Shown: positions 11,950 to 23,482, counted from the first letter of the stretch. The stretch is DNA of 64,000 nt from Entomortierella parvispora (GCA_963573315.1 OY752143.1:2790001-2854000); one strand, 5' to 3'. Notes: generated by a model from the sequence alone, not told the origin. Program-made: numbers and translations.

Positions 11950-12381
11950 TGAATGTCGGCAGCAGATGGACTGTTGTGAATGGAAGTGATGAATGGAATG
12001 AAAAGAAGAGAGAAAGGAGACGGAAAGCGGGAACAGAGAAAAGAGAGAGAGAAAGAGAACCAGTGCAGCCCAGACCATGGGACCGTGAGACAACGATCCA
12101 AGGAAAAGCAGCAAATAGCATGGTTCGCTGCTCTCGTCTGGACCGGACCAGTCTCCTCTGGATTCATCATGCCGTAAGCCATCGTCACTGGACTTCCCGC
12201 AGACTACCGTCCCCGGAAAAAAAAAAGTACTTGTCCTCACCTCGAAGCAACGCGTCAAAGAGTGTCTATCCTGACTTGGACCGAGCAACCCCATGCACCT
12301 GCAAGACCTGCAGCAACACAAATAATCGCGATGCGAAATCTGCAATACTTTTATTTATCAGACGTTTCCAACACTCATTTT
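11950..12381. other. Intergenic, anoctamin promoter / 3' flank of giant gene
   Basis: 432 nt containing a purine-rich block on the plus strand at about 11985-12060. No coding signal seen. Confidence 0.4.
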
Positions 12382-15300
12382 TTACATAGCCCGTCCAGAC
12401 TCGCGACGCTCCTGTTGCTGTCGGTTCTGCTCGGTTCTGAACCAAAAATCTTCATCGGACTCTGCGGCATTGCGATCCATCTCCTGCAGTCTGTCACCAG
12501 CCTTGTTCAAGCCAGTTCTGACATCCTTCTCGAGACGACCGACCTTGCTCTCCATCTCGCGGGTTCGGGCACTCCACCAGCCCTTGCTATCGTCCACAAC
12601 CTTGTCAGCCTCGGCCCTGGCCCTTGACACGTCACGATCAACCTGCTCGGTCTTGTTGTTCCACCAGCGTTTGGTCTCCTCCTTGGCTTGGGAAGCTCCA
12701 CGTTGTGCGGATTGCTCTGCACCAAAGACGACATCCTTCAGGTTTTCGACTCCATGTTGGAGGTCGTCACGGGTCTGACGCACGTCCTCACGAATATGGT
12801 CAACCAATTGGCCTGAAGAAGAGGAAGATCCCTTCCACCAGGTGCGGTTTTCGGGTGCGGATGTCTCTTTCAAGATCTCCTTGGTCGTGTGAACGGCGGT
12901 ACCAGCAACACCGGCAGAAGTAGAAGCAGAAGAGCGGGCACTACCGAAAACACTGTCCTTCAGATGCCCAATGCCACCCTGGATATCGTCCTTGGTCTGC
13001 TTAATGTCCTCGACAATGTGCTCCAAGAGCTGTCCAGTGCTGTCGAATCCCTCGTGAGTGTGAGTGGGCTTGGTCGAAGTGCGCTCAGTCAAAACCTCCT
13101 CAGACTTGGAAGAGGAAGACCAAGGCCAGGACCAACCAGTTCGGGTGGAGGAAGTCGTGGCCTCATGCAATTCCTCCTTCAATCCAGCCATTTGACGACG
13201 GAGACGCTCCTCAAAGTCGGCTTTGGAGGAAGCATCCCAGGAGACCGCATCAGCCATCTCGCGAGCGTGCTGGTCAGCCAGCTTCTTGGCCTGTGCCAAC
13301 ATGGCCTCTGCCTTGTTCTTGGCCTCCCAGGCGGCAGTCTCGGCCTTTTCGAAAGACAACTTCTGATCCAACTCCTTGGAAGCACGGGCCTTAATCGCGT
13401 TCTTCTCGGCCATCAAAGCGTCAGCGCGAAGCTGAGCATCGCGAGCGGCGGCTTCAGCTTGTTCAATTGATTTTCTCTGCTCGAGTTCGCGGGCTGCACG
13501 GTTGGAAATCAACTTTGTCTCGAGAGCAACAGCATCAGCATGGGCTCTGGCCTCGCGGGCAGCAGCATCTGCTCTCTCAGCAGCAAGAAGATCCTCCCTC
13601 TCTTTCATGGTACGATCACTGTATCGCTTCTTCTCAAACAAAAGTGCCTCAGCGCGCGTCTTTGCATCCCTGGCGGCAGCTTCAGCGCGCTCAATCTCCT
13701 TCATGCGCTCCAACTCCTTGGCCGCCAATTGAGCGTGGCGTCTCTTTTCCACATCTGCAGCCTCGGCACGGCGCTTGGCCTCCAAGGCCTCTGCTTGAGC
13801 ACGTTCATAAGCGAGCTTGTCTGCTTGCTCCTTGGCAGCGCGTTCAGCCGCACGCTTCTTTTCGGCCGCAGCAACTTCCTCACGTCCATGAGCCAAACGG
13901 AGTTCCAGATCGCGAGCAGCCTTCTCAGCAGCTTGGCGTCTCTGGAGAAGGAACTCCTGCTCCGCCTTTTCGTTCGCAATCTTCCTAGCCTTGAGTTCGG
14001 CCTCGAGCCTGGCCTTGGTCTCAAAAGCTGCCTTTTGCGCTTTGTCGAGGGCCAAACGCTCCTGGAGAACGCGGGCGGCCTGTTCGGCCTTGACACGCTC
14101 CTCCCTGCCGAGGGCCTCGGCCTTGTCGCGGATTTCGGCATTGTACAGCTCCTCCTTGAGTCTCTCACTACGGATCTTTTCGTCAAGATCTCGGGCCGTA
14201 CGCTCGACCTTGATCTTTTCCTCACGGACTTTGGCGTCCAAGGCGGCCTTGGCATCCAAAGCAGCCTTCTCGGCAGCGGCAGTCTCGCGCAGGACGCGGT
14301 CACGGATATCCTGGGCGGTAAGATCAGCCCTCTCTTTTTGTTCGCGGGCCCAGGCATCTGCCCTGGCCTTGAGCTGGAGAGCGACCTCCTCAGCAGCAAT
14401 CTTCTCTTTTAGGACACGGTCCTCGACTTCTCTGGCAGCGAGATCAGCCAAGCGACGTTGCTCCAACTCCCAAGCGTAGGCTTTGGCTCTTGCACCTTCA
14501 GCGGCGCGGTCAGCAGCCTCTTTCTCGGCAGCGAGACGAAGTTCCATGTCTTTGGCGGAGCGCTCAATGGCCATCTGGCGTTCTCGGATCAAAGCTTCAG
14601 ACTGGGATCTGGCCTGGCGGGCAGCTTCCTCAGCACGTGCGCGGGCCTCGGAAGCTGATCTTTCAAGGATGGCTTGCTCTTCTGCCAACTTGTTGGCAAG
14701 ATCCAAGGCTGCCTGCTCAGCGGCCCGCTTGGTTTCCCAGACCAATGACTCGGCCTTGTCCTTCAAAGCCGACATGTTGCCCTCGTGATCCATAGATCCC
14801 TGACGGCTCCACCAGGAGGTTCGGCCAAGGGAGCTGCCAGAGAAACTGCCGGGGTAGTTGTAGTAATTGGCGTCACGGACACAGGCGCTGGACATTTCTT
14901 CGCCGTTGGACCAGTATTCAGTCGCCTTGTTGGGGCGAAGAGCGTAGGCGCGCTCGGCCCAGAAATCGCGGGTACCGGAATAGATGTGTTGTCCAGAAGG
15001 CTCGGATTCATCCACACGAGCGGTGCCAATCTCTTCCCCGTTTGACCATCGATCCATGTCCTTGTTGTCCAAGATTCCATAAGGATAGTTGTAGCTGTAG
15101 CTGTAGTTGTTTTTGTAGTTGTCACTATCAATATAGCTCGAGTCATTGGATCTGCTGCGAGAAAAGAAACCGTGCTTCTTGTCCATTGAGCCAAGATCTG
15201 TCGATGCAGAGTCCTTCTTGTCCATTGAGCCAAGATTTGTCGAAGCAAAACCAACACCATTCTCATGTTCATCAAGATCCTTGTCATCCAATATTCCATC

Positions 15301-17761
15301 AGCGTAACTGTCGCTGGCAACGTAACTTGCGGCCGTGCTGTGGTGAGGATGGAGATTGGGATCCTTGCGCAATAAACGAGGGCGTAAGCGAGGACCTTCC
15401 GATGCAGAGCCAGCACCATTCTCATGTTCGTCAAGATCCTTTTCATCCAAGATTCCATCGGCGTAGCTGTCGCTGGCAACATAACTTACGCCAGTGTTGT
15501 GGTGAGGATGAAGATTGGGATCCTTGCGCAATAGGCGAGGGCGTAAGCGAGGACCTTCCGTTGTAGAGCCAGCACCATTTTCATGTTCGTCAAGATCCTT
15601 TTCATCCAAGATTCCATCAGCGTAGCTGTCGCTAGCAACGTAACTGACGCCAGTGTTATGGTGAGGATGGAGATTGGGATCCTTGCGCAATAAGCGAGGG
15701 GGCAAGCGAGGTCCCTCCGATGCAGAGCTAGCACCATTTTCATGCTCGTCAAGATCCTTTTCATCCAGGATTCCATCGGCGTAGCTGTCGCTTGCAACGT
15801 AACTTACGCCAGTGTCGTGGTGAGGATGGAGATTGGGATCCTTGCGCAATAAGCGAGGGGGTAAGCGAGGTCCCTCCGATGTAGAGCCAGCACCATTTTC
15901 ATGTTCGTCAAGATCCTTTTCATCCAAGATTCCATCAGCGTAGCTGTCGCTGGCCACGTAACTTGAGGCAGTGCCATGATGAGGTTGGAGATGGCGATCC
16001 TTGCCCAGTGAGCGAAGACCTGCCGACAAATGGCCAGCTTCGGCTTCAGCAGCCTCGTCAAGATCCTTGTCATCCAAGATACCTTCCATGTAGCTGTCAC
16101 TAGTAATATAAGTCGCAGCAACCGTGTGATGAGGGTGGAGTTCTCCTGGTCCGGCAGCGCCGGCGCCACGAGAAGATGATGAGTCCTTGAACCCGAACCA
16201 GCGACGGTTGTGGTCCTGGATACCAGGGGCTGCTGAGTCGGAGGAGATAGAGTTTGCATCTGCACCCCGGCGACGGAACCAGGTCTTTTCAGAATCCTTA
16301 GTCTTGTTGGCCAAACGCTCTGCATCTCTCTTGGCCTCGTACTCGGCGCGTTGGGCCCACCATGGATCTTCATCCGTGACCTTTTCTTCAATCTTCTTGT
16401 CGACGCCCGTAGTTTTTTCCTCGACCCAGTGCTCAACCTTCTTGGCCATGTCTTCGGCCTTGTGGGAGGCGCCCTCCAAGGTCTTTTCTGCCTCGTGGGC
16501 CTTCTCCTTAATCCAACCCTGGACACCTTTGGCCTGGTCCTTGGCCATATTGGCGGTATCCTCGATTTTGCCAGAAGTCTTGTCCCGCCATTGCTTGGCT
16601 TCCTTGCTGGCGTTCTTGACTTTCTTTTCGGCCTCGTGCAGCTTGTTCTCGGCTTCAGAAGCTTGACCGTTCCACCAGTGTCTCGCCTCCTGGGCTTTGT
16701 CTTCGACGTCATCTCGGAGGTGACGAGCCCCATCGCGTGCACCTTCATACGCATCCTCGACCCTGTTGGAGGAGCGGTTATACCAGTGTTGGGCACGGTG
16801 CTGAGCATCGTCCTTGATGCCATCCGCACGCGACTCGGCTTGCTGCCAGGCATCACGAGCACGGGAGGTCAATTCGCTGGTCGATCCAGATTCGTAGCCC
16901 TGGCCTTGGCCGTAGCCACCGTGGTGAAGGCGTTGATGCTGTTGACCTTCGGGATCTAAACCATTGCCGTGCTCGGGGCAATTGGTGATCCGGGGTTTGT
17001 CCATGGTTCCAATGATGGAGTGGGTTGTGTGGGGCAAAAAATACGCTCCAGCGGCAGTGGCGAACGCCAAGGGTGAGAAAAATCGGACCAAGATGTTTCC
17101 TATTGAACAGGGGGCGAGCGGAACGAGCGATTGGGTGAGTTAATTAATGAGAAAAGAAACGAGAAAAAGTGCAGGATTCATTTTGTCTTACTCTGGCGAG
17201 CCACCAAGGAACCCGTGAGACCGGCTAAAGCAACATATAGCAAACCAGGCAAGAGTTCCTCTTCGTGAGAGATGAGGGAGCGATGGTGCGAGAGACTGTG
17301 CTTCTGTTCTTGATTGCGAACACTCAATGGATCCTGTTCGTGTTCATGGAAGGCGTAGCGCCGATGGCCGCTTCCGCGATTGTTCTCTGGATTTTCTTCG
17401 TCGTCGTCGTCATAGACAGAGGAGCGGCGGTATCCACGCTGATCACGCTCGTCGTTACGCTGATGATGGATATGATTGCAAATACCGTTAGATGTCCTTC
17501 CGGTTCAATTGTCCAGGTTGAAAAAAAGACTGAAAAACGCGACCACCATAGAATGAAAGTACTTACGCTGTACTCATCGGCATACACGGTCGTGTACGTG
17601 GTGAAGGCGCCACCAGCAACAAGGCCAGCTGCTGCAGCAAGGGTCATGGGCTAATAAACAACCATCCCAAGAAACTGTTGTTAGTGCACAAGAAGCCGCA
17701 CGCGACTACTTCCTCGTAACGTTTGTTGTTCAGCTTTGTTATTTACTCGGAAGACAGGCAT
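12382..17761 (-). CDS. Giant MICOS Mic26/27 (apolipoprotein O)-like protein with LEA-like repeats and coiled coil
   Basis: Exons 17761-17747, 17650-17567, 17459-17192 and 17099-12382 splice in phase to 1,694 aa. The N-terminal ~175 residues look like a Mic26/27 (ApoO) subunit of the cristae-junction complex: a small mitochondrial-type N-terminus (MPVFRPMTLAAAAGLVAGG), an acidic/basic linker, then two membrane hairpins, LLPGLLYVALAGLTGSLVAR and LVRFFSPLAFATAAGAYFL. The rest is unlike usual ~200-250 aa Mic26/27: amphipathic LEA/apolipoprotein-like repeats with periodic tryptophans (about 200-430), five or six 53-residue tandem repeats, then a ~550-residue Ala/Glu/Lys-rich coiled coil, and a C-terminal LEA-like part ending SGRAM. 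The domain call rests on the hydrophobic pattern; location in the inner membrane is inference. The large final exon has no stops and is certainly coding. Confidence 0.85.
15245..16135 (-). repeat. Tandem 159-bp (53-codon) repeats inside the giant MICOS-like gene
   Basis: Five near-identical units plus a more diverged outer one, spaced 159 bp, each encoding SYVASDSYADGILDEKDLDE followed by a glycine/serine linker and an RxLLRKDPNLHPHH motif. Units at about 15420, 15579, 15738 and 15897 differ by few bases, which points to recent expansion. Each has an acidic SYADGILD-type core, perhaps a short linear binding motif. Confidence 0.9.
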
Positions 17762-18087
17762 GTCGGAGAGAGGGATCAATAAAATAGTAAGAGTTGAAGC
17801 TGCGTCCTAAAAGTTGTGAGAGTGAAGGACAGGCAGGCGTAGAGGGTAAGAGATGCGGAGCGCGCCAAGACTGGCGAATGATGAGTTTCTGTGTGGGTGT
17901 GTATACAGTTGACGCGGAGGGGATGGAGATGAGGGGGTAGGGTAGGATAGAGCAAGGCGGTAAGAGGAACAAAGAAAACAAGAAGGGAAAGAGGGTGAAG
18001 GCCTTGATTGACGGGCAGGGTATTGAAGACAAGACCAGGATGGAATCGGACACGAGTTGTTTGAGACGCGACGAAACATTTTTTCGC

Positions 18088-18115
18088 TTTTTTTTTTTTT
18101 TTTTTTTTTTTTTTT
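18088..18115. repeat. T28 homopolymer
   Basis: 28 T in a row in the region upstream of the giant MICOS-like gene. Confidence 0.95.
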
Positions 18116-19609
18116 GGTCACATCGCGTCTCGGACGGTGATTTTGACATTGTCAACAGTGATGGTGCTGTAGATCGTCGCCCTTTCTCATCGAATCGGAT
18201 TGGAGGCATGGATGGCAGATGGGTGAGAAGACAACATGTATCATGTATTAAATACCACTTCCTTCTAGCGCTGGCCTGAGTATGCATGCTGTGGTAGGCG
18301 GAAACTTCGCGTGTGATGCTTTTTTGTACACCGCCCGTTGGTCCGGTCCAAAGGACGGAGAAGGGTGAGAACAATATCAATCCCTAGAACAGGTCATATA
18401 TAACACAAACGCGTCGAAACAACAAGAGAACCCCGTCTTTCTTTCACCGGGAAAATATCAATCAGGATCAATCCAGGATGGACCTTGGATGCACAATCTT
18501 GTGGTTGCTGGTATTGAAGCCCGCAAAGGGGGTTGAGATCCAAGGCAGGGACGCAGGGTGAAGAATGAAGCGCGTCTCTCCTGCCATTGCGGGTTAGCCC
18601 TGCCGACACCCTTGGCGGCAACATGTAGGCTGCACTCATCGCTCGCTCGTCCCCCGCTCCCTGCTCTTTCTCTCACTCTCCTTCACTCTCCCCTTTCCTC
18701 TTTCCCACATCCCTCTTTCTTCTACCTCCCCCCTGCGAGAATCTTGCTTCTCTTTTTTTCTTTTGGCAACTCTCCCGGACTCTCCTTTGATGCAGGCCAG
18801 TCATCTTTCTCCGACTATCTGTACGTGTTCGTTACAGTCCAACGTGTTAAAGTTGAAAGACTTTGAAAAAGGGGTCGTCCAAAAAGTCAAAACGCGACCA
18901 ACTGAGTCTTTACTGGAAGAAGGGGAGTGAAAGATAGCTGGAGCCGAGCTGGTATGGAACAAGAAGAAGGAAAGACGGATCCATGGCGCAATTGCGGTGG
19001 GTTCCCTCATTGGGGATTTTTTTTGACGAGAACGATCATCCCCATCATTGTTTACTTCCTATGACCATTGGTTTGAAGATTGGTGGTGCATGGGGCAGCT
19101 GGAGCTCCCTTCACTGCTAACTATCCTCAAACGTCAACATCATCCTTGTTCTCTCATTCTTCACTTTTTGCACCCTCAAAAAAGGACAACAGGGAGCCAA
19201 TTGGAGTGCATTAGTGCAACCCCAAGTGGAAAGGCACACCAAGGCGAAAGAAGTGAGCTCAACAGAATAGAGGTAAGCTCCTAGTTGCGGTCAGCAGCAC
19301 CCTCTTGATGATCCTTCTCTAGTTTGGACAGAACCCATTGTCTGGAGTGCAGTAACCTTCAAGACACTGCGACGCCGTCTTTTTTTTTTGTTTGGGGATA
19401 GCTGTGGTCAATTGATACGGTGCCAGGGTGACATGCAGCCCTTCAATCGCCAGATTGAACTTTGTCGATGATCTTCTGCGTTTTTACGACCTGTCTCTTC
19501 TGCAAGAAACCATCCGTCACTACCCTTCCACTCGGCCATCAGACGTAGGCGTCCTTGCTCCATTCCCCCCACGTCTACGCACAGGTGTGAAGGAGGGCCG
19601 GCACCCCCT

Positions 19610-19613
<4 letters not shown>

Positions 19614-19646
<33 letters not shown>
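19614..19646. repeat. A33 homopolymer
   Basis: 33 A in a row about 230 nt upstream of the membrane-protein ATG at 19874. Confidence 0.95.
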
Positions 19647-19651
<5 letters not shown>

Positions 19652-19873
19652 ACCGGGCGAGCGTGCCCTCAACTTTTGTTTCTTTCTTGGAAACAGGAGG
19701 TCCAGATCGGGGGCAATATCCGTCTTGTCCTCTCATGTCGCGCACGGACTTTTTCAATCCTCTCTTCTCTCTTCGCGCCCGGCTTTCTTCTTCTTTTTCT
19801 CCATCGATAGACACTTTCAAAAAGACAACTCGATAAAGGCTTGCAAAAATTGCAATACGTATAGTTCTAGACA

Positions 19874-21196
19874 ATGGCGAATCCTCCCCCCGTTCTTCAG
19901 TTCTCGAGTTTATCGCCTTCACCAACAGCAAAGAGTTCTTTGCCATCTTTGGATCAACCCGTTCACTCAGAGAACCAACTATACGCTTTTCATACTCTCC
20001 GATTTTCTTATCACGCCCGAGATGTTGAGCTCCCACCTGTTTTCACCGTTCCGAGTAACAAGGACAACAACCACAACCTCTACAACAATGAAAATATCGA
20101 TCTAACAGCAGGCTCCTCTTTGACCATTATCCAACCCTCACACGCAACCGTGAGCCGGAGCAAAGTCTCGCAGAGCGGGGCAGAGGTGAATGGGACCATG
20201 ACGTTGGCTTACATGGCCTGTCAAATGTTGCCCGATCCGATGCATCTCCGAGAAATCTGGGCAACTGCAGCAGGACTACCAACAGGAACAACAACGACAT
20301 GGGCATCCTTACCAGCAACTACGCCAACTCTATTGGAAACAGCGTCAGAAGGAGAGTCATTACGCCGGCTAGCAGAATCTGCGTATGCGATCGAGTATTT
20401 TGAAGATCAAGGTTGCACTCGATTCCTAATGGCGACAGCTGGATCCAAAGTCAACATCCATGAAGCTGAGGACAGTTGGGTAAATACACGTGGTATGGTG
20501 GATTCTAGTGTTGGATCAGTATCAAAAACAACCGCGGCAACAACGGTCGAGTCCGAGACTCTGAAGGAGAAAATTCGCCACGGTCGCGCAGTAAGTGTCC
20601 GATGGGTCGGTCTAGTTTCCCCAAGCGAGTTTTTACTCGAGGAATCAAAACATGTGCAAGATCGTGCAAAGCAAAGGCTCGTTCGGAGACACTCTGCTGG
20701 GCGAACACGTAAAGAAATCAGAGCCTATGAGGAAGATGAGGATGACGACGATGACGACGACGACGACGACGGCGATTATGACGATGAAGATGACGATGAC
20801 GACGCACAAACCTACGACGACATGGACGACTCTTCCAGAGATAGGCGCCTTGATGTCCATGACGACGATAGCGGTTATCTGAGTTTTGTGCCTTTCTTGC
20901 CAGCACAGCTGTACCCACCGCCACGGATAAATCTCGGAGCCATTTCACCGCCTCCTTCAACATTCATTGCTACGGTTCTGACACCAGGTTCCAATGTGCA
21001 AGAGGAAATAGAGTCGTCGAATACACACAATGGTACTCAGAAAGCAGCTGCACCGACGGGGCTGAGCCGCGCAACGTCGCAAATTGTGATGGCAGGATTG
21101 GTCGTAGGCCTACTTTTGTTCCTTGGGTCCTTCATCATGGCTGTGCACTATCGGCAGAGGAGAAGAAAGTGGTACGAGGAGACTGCAGAAGTATGA
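19874..21196 (+). CDS. Putative type I single-pass membrane protein (hypothetical)
   Basis: Family not recognised. The 440-aa frame has a Ser/Thr-rich N-terminal part and a middle region with aromatic/cysteine signatures (AIEYFEDQGCTRF, later VSVRWVGLVS). A very acidic run of Asp/Glu follows at about residues 290-320, then one hydrophobic helix near the end (IVMAGLVVGLLLFLGSFIMA) and a short basic tail YRQRRRKWYEETAEV. There is no signal peptide at the chosen ATG. The bases just before it (TTCTAG, ACAATGG) look like an acceptor, so an upstream exon with the signal peptide is possible. It converges on the gene at 21400-22377, whose ectodomain has similar motifs (FYKDPECGG, YRWVGWS). A distant tail-to-tail paralogue pair is inference. 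Confidence 0.6.
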   Translation: MANPPPVLQFSSLSPSPTAKSSLPSLDQPVHSENQLYAFHTLRFSYHARDVELPPVFTVPSNKDNNHNLYNNENIDLTAGSSLTIIQPSHATVSRSKVSQSGAEVNGTMTLAYMACQMLPDPMHLREIWATAAGLPTGTTTTWASLPATTPTLLETASEGESLRRLAESAYAIEYFEDQGCTRFLMATAGSKVNIHEAEDSWVNTRGMVDSSVGSVSKTTAATTVESETLKEKIRHGRAVSVRWVGLVSPSEFLLEESKHVQDRAKQRLVRRHSAGRTRKEIRAYEEDEDDDDDDDDDDGDYDDEDDDDDAQTYDDMDDSSRDRRLDVHDDDSGYLSFVPFLPAQLYPPPRINLGAISPPPSTFIATVLTPGSNVQEEIESSNTHNGTQKAAAPTGLSRATSQIVMAGLVVGLLLFLGSFIMAVHYRQRRRKWYEETAEV

Positions 21197-21222
21197 AAGA
21201 CAAGTGTTTCTTTATAAAAAGT

Positions 21223-21228
21223 AATAAA
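21223..21228 (+). terminator. AATAAA polyadenylation-type signal
   Basis: AATAAA 27 nt after the stop of the membrane-protein gene at 19874. Confidence 0.5.
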
Positions 21229-21399
21229 CCGGTAGTTCATAGAGGCTCCTCGGGACGCCTGCTCGGACATGACAAGACAGCAAGGGCTGGACACATATTC
21301 ATACAAAACTCATAGCTCCTTTTCTTTTGAATGAGGATGAGCGTTTCTATACATTTTATGGTTGTTATACAGTTGAAAGCGGTGGAAAACTCAGTGTCG

Positions 21400-22377
21400 T
21401 TACTGGTCAAGGTGCTTGGACCCAGAATGACTCAAGAGTTCATGGTTCGACTCTCGTTGATCTTCTAGGCTGGTGCCCTCGCTAGAGCCTTGACCCTCAT
21501 CTTCCTCCTCGTCGTCGTCGTCCTCATCTTCCAGCGCAAACGAATTATGGTCCATTCTGTCCTTGGTGGTCAACAAAATGTCCTCGTCGCCTTCCCCAAT
21601 TTCCTCCTCATTGGCCGTGTTGCGACTAACATCGGTTCCACCTCCTGCGACGCGATTATATGGCAGCACGCCCTTGCCCTTGCGATCATCATCCATCATA
21701 TTCCTTCCAATCTTCCTCCAGAACACGACGCCTCCAATCGATAGTACGGTCAAAGTTCCAATGACTCCTCCAAAGAAGGTTGAAGAATACGAATGTTCCT
21801 CGTCACTTGATCCTCCTGTTTGACCATGACCAGGATTTGTCACAGGCGGTTGTTGTGTCGGCTCTTTTTCTTTTGGTGGCGGTTGTTGAGGATCTGGTGT
21901 TGTTGTTGGTGGTGGCGCGGTACTGCTTCCAGGCATCAAAGGGATCGGTGCAGCAGTATGCAGCTCTCCGATCGCATCTTCACTCCATCCGACCCAACGA
22001 TATGATCGAGCAGTGCCTGGGTAACCGAGGTAGTAGCCTTCCATGGCAAAGGCAAAGGCGCCCCCACATTCTGGGTCCTTGTAAAAATTGACCGTCGCGT
22101 TCTTGGGGACCATAGTCAGGTAGGCATAGGCGATGGTGTCCGCGGATTCCGTGACAAAGCAAGTGTTGTACTGGGCGAATTCCGTGGCGACTTCTTCGTT
22201 GGCATTGTTCCAGTAGGCAAGATTGACCTTGTCGGTGGCCTGTGGAGGAATGTTTGCGCCGGCTCCAGATGCTTGGGCATGGACGGATGAAGACAGGGTG
22301 AGGAGCAGCAGGAAGAAGGTGCCGGTGCCAGCACTGGCCATGCCCGCTGCTTTGGTTGATGTTGAGGCAAGCCTCAT
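21400..22377 (-). CDS. Secreted-pathway type I membrane protein (hypothetical)
   Basis: Single-exon frame, 325 aa from ATG 22377. That start is chosen because it gives a clear signal peptide (TGTFFLLLLTLSSSVHA, cleavage before QASG); the open frame extends further upstream without one. The ectodomain has paired cysteines (NTCFVTE and DPECGGAF) and the motif SYRWVGWSED, then a proline-rich stalk. One transmembrane helix follows (STFFGGVIGTLTVLSIGGVVF) with basic RKIGRN on the inside. The cytosolic tail carries a long acidic DDDDEEEDE run. Family unknown. It shares layout and short motifs with the converging gene at 19874, so both may be distant copies of a cell-surface family. Confidence 0.75.
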   Translation of the reverse strand: MRLASTSTKAAGMASAGTGTFFLLLLTLSSSVHAQASGAGANIPPQATDKVNLAYWNNANEEVATEFAQYNTCFVTESADTIAYAYLTMVPKNATVNFYKDPECGGAFAFAMEGYYLGYPGTARSYRWVGWSEDAIGELHTAAPIPLMPGSSTAPPPTTTPDPQQPPPKEKEPTQQPPVTNPGHGQTGGSSDEEHSYSSTFFGGVIGTLTVLSIGGVVFWRKIGRNMMDDDRKGKGVLPYNRVAGGGTDVSRNTANEEEIGEGDEDILLTTKDRMDHNSFALEDEDDDDEEEDEGQGSSEGTSLEDQRESNHELLSHSGSKHLDQ

Positions 22378-22719
22378 GGGGAAGAAAGAGATTTCGGGTT
22401 CCTGATGTGTTGAGTGCTGGCTGTGGAGGGGTGTTGACTGTTTGGAGAAAACAGTGAGAGCGAGGACAGTCGAGAGAGAGGTAGTAAAGCAGAGACAAGG
22501 AGTGAAGACGGATGAGGGAAGGGAAGAGAGAGGAAAGAGAAACAAAATGCATTGCTGGCTCAAAATAGCACACGGGCTGCAACTGGGCGCAAGCCCTTCA
22601 AGGTGGGGAAGGTCCAGATTGGAACTTGCCGACCGGGGGCAGTCACTCATGTGCATGCTCCTTTCTTTCGCTCCTTCTCTCCAGTCATCACTCTTCTCCA
22701 TCCATCCAGGGACTCTGAC

Positions 22720-23482
22720 ATGTGGCAAGTAGTCCTCTCCCGTTCTCGGCTGGCACATGAACGTTGCTCTTCCTGACCCATTGCATCTCATCTGACCTTG
22801 CCTTTCGTCTGTTCACCTTCCTCGCAACCAAATACTCGCGCTTTACAGGAAGAACACGACCCAGAACAGAAGCGATCTTTTTGGTGGTGCAAGCTCGTCC
22901 AACAGCAACAATGCCCTCAACCGGGAACAGCAGACCGCTCTGCTCTATGAGCAGCAAAACGACTTTCGGATGGAGGAGCTTGCCTCAAAAGTTTCTGCTC
23001 TAAACAAGGTATCAATTACCACCACTCACCATCACCACGCAGGATAAAAATGCCAAGGGCAAACGAGGAGATCTATCACCAACGTGGCAGAGCCTGCTCC
23101 GATCCGAATACAAAGATCTTGTGGGACTAAAACCATCATTGGAACTCTTTTCATTTGTAGATCACGGTCGATATCCATAATGAAGTTCACAGCCAACACA
23201 CGCTCCTCGACCAGAACGTAAGCCAGATCGAACCATGAAGTCTGCCGGCTTTTGTGTCTGAACCGTCCCATGGCTAACCTTCACCAATCCTTACCTTCGA
23301 CACACTAGTCCAATTCTTTTAACGAATTTGGGGCGAGTTTCGCTACGACCATAAAGAAGCTGAACGTGATGGCTCAGCAAAAGTTGGGAAGAAGCATGTG
23401 CTTCATGGTCAGCGCTATCGTCATTGTCTTTTTCATCGTCTACTTTATCATTACCCGAACCAACTCGACTTCGTCCCCGTGA
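22720..23482 (+). CDS. BET1: Bet1-type Qc-SNARE (ER-Golgi transport)
   Basis: SNARE of COPII vesicles that fuses them with the Golgi. Secure exons are 22849-23008, 23161-23217 and 23309-23482. They encode RSDLFGG, a SNARE helix running from NDFRMEELASKVSALN through ITVDIHNEVHSQ and LDQN to NEFGASFATTIKKLN, then a C-terminal anchor MCFMVSAIVIVFFIVYFII and a short lumenal tail. The first coding exon is uncertain. A candidate is ATGTG at 22720-22724 with a GC donor (GCAAGT), which gives an in-phase 131-aa protein starting MWKNTTQNR, close to normal Bet1 length. Its promoter overlaps the region upstream of the divergent membrane protein at 22377. Family certain, start weak. Confidence 0.88.

Larger units (their letters stand above)
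17762..19873. other. Gene-poor 2.1-kb region with long homopolymers
   Basis: Lies upstream of both the giant MICOS-like gene and the membrane-protein gene at 19874. It holds T28 at 18088-18115 and A33 at 19614-19646, with CT-rich and GA-rich stretches. Open frames are short, low-complexity or run through the homopolymers, and none resembles a protein family. Part of it may be a 5' exon for the gene at 19874. Confidence 0.5.

Noticed and set aside
13467-14479. Several plus-strand frames of 160-290 aa opposite the coiled coil
   Set aside because: Leu/Ser-rich antisense shadows of Ala/Glu/Lys codons in the giant gene.
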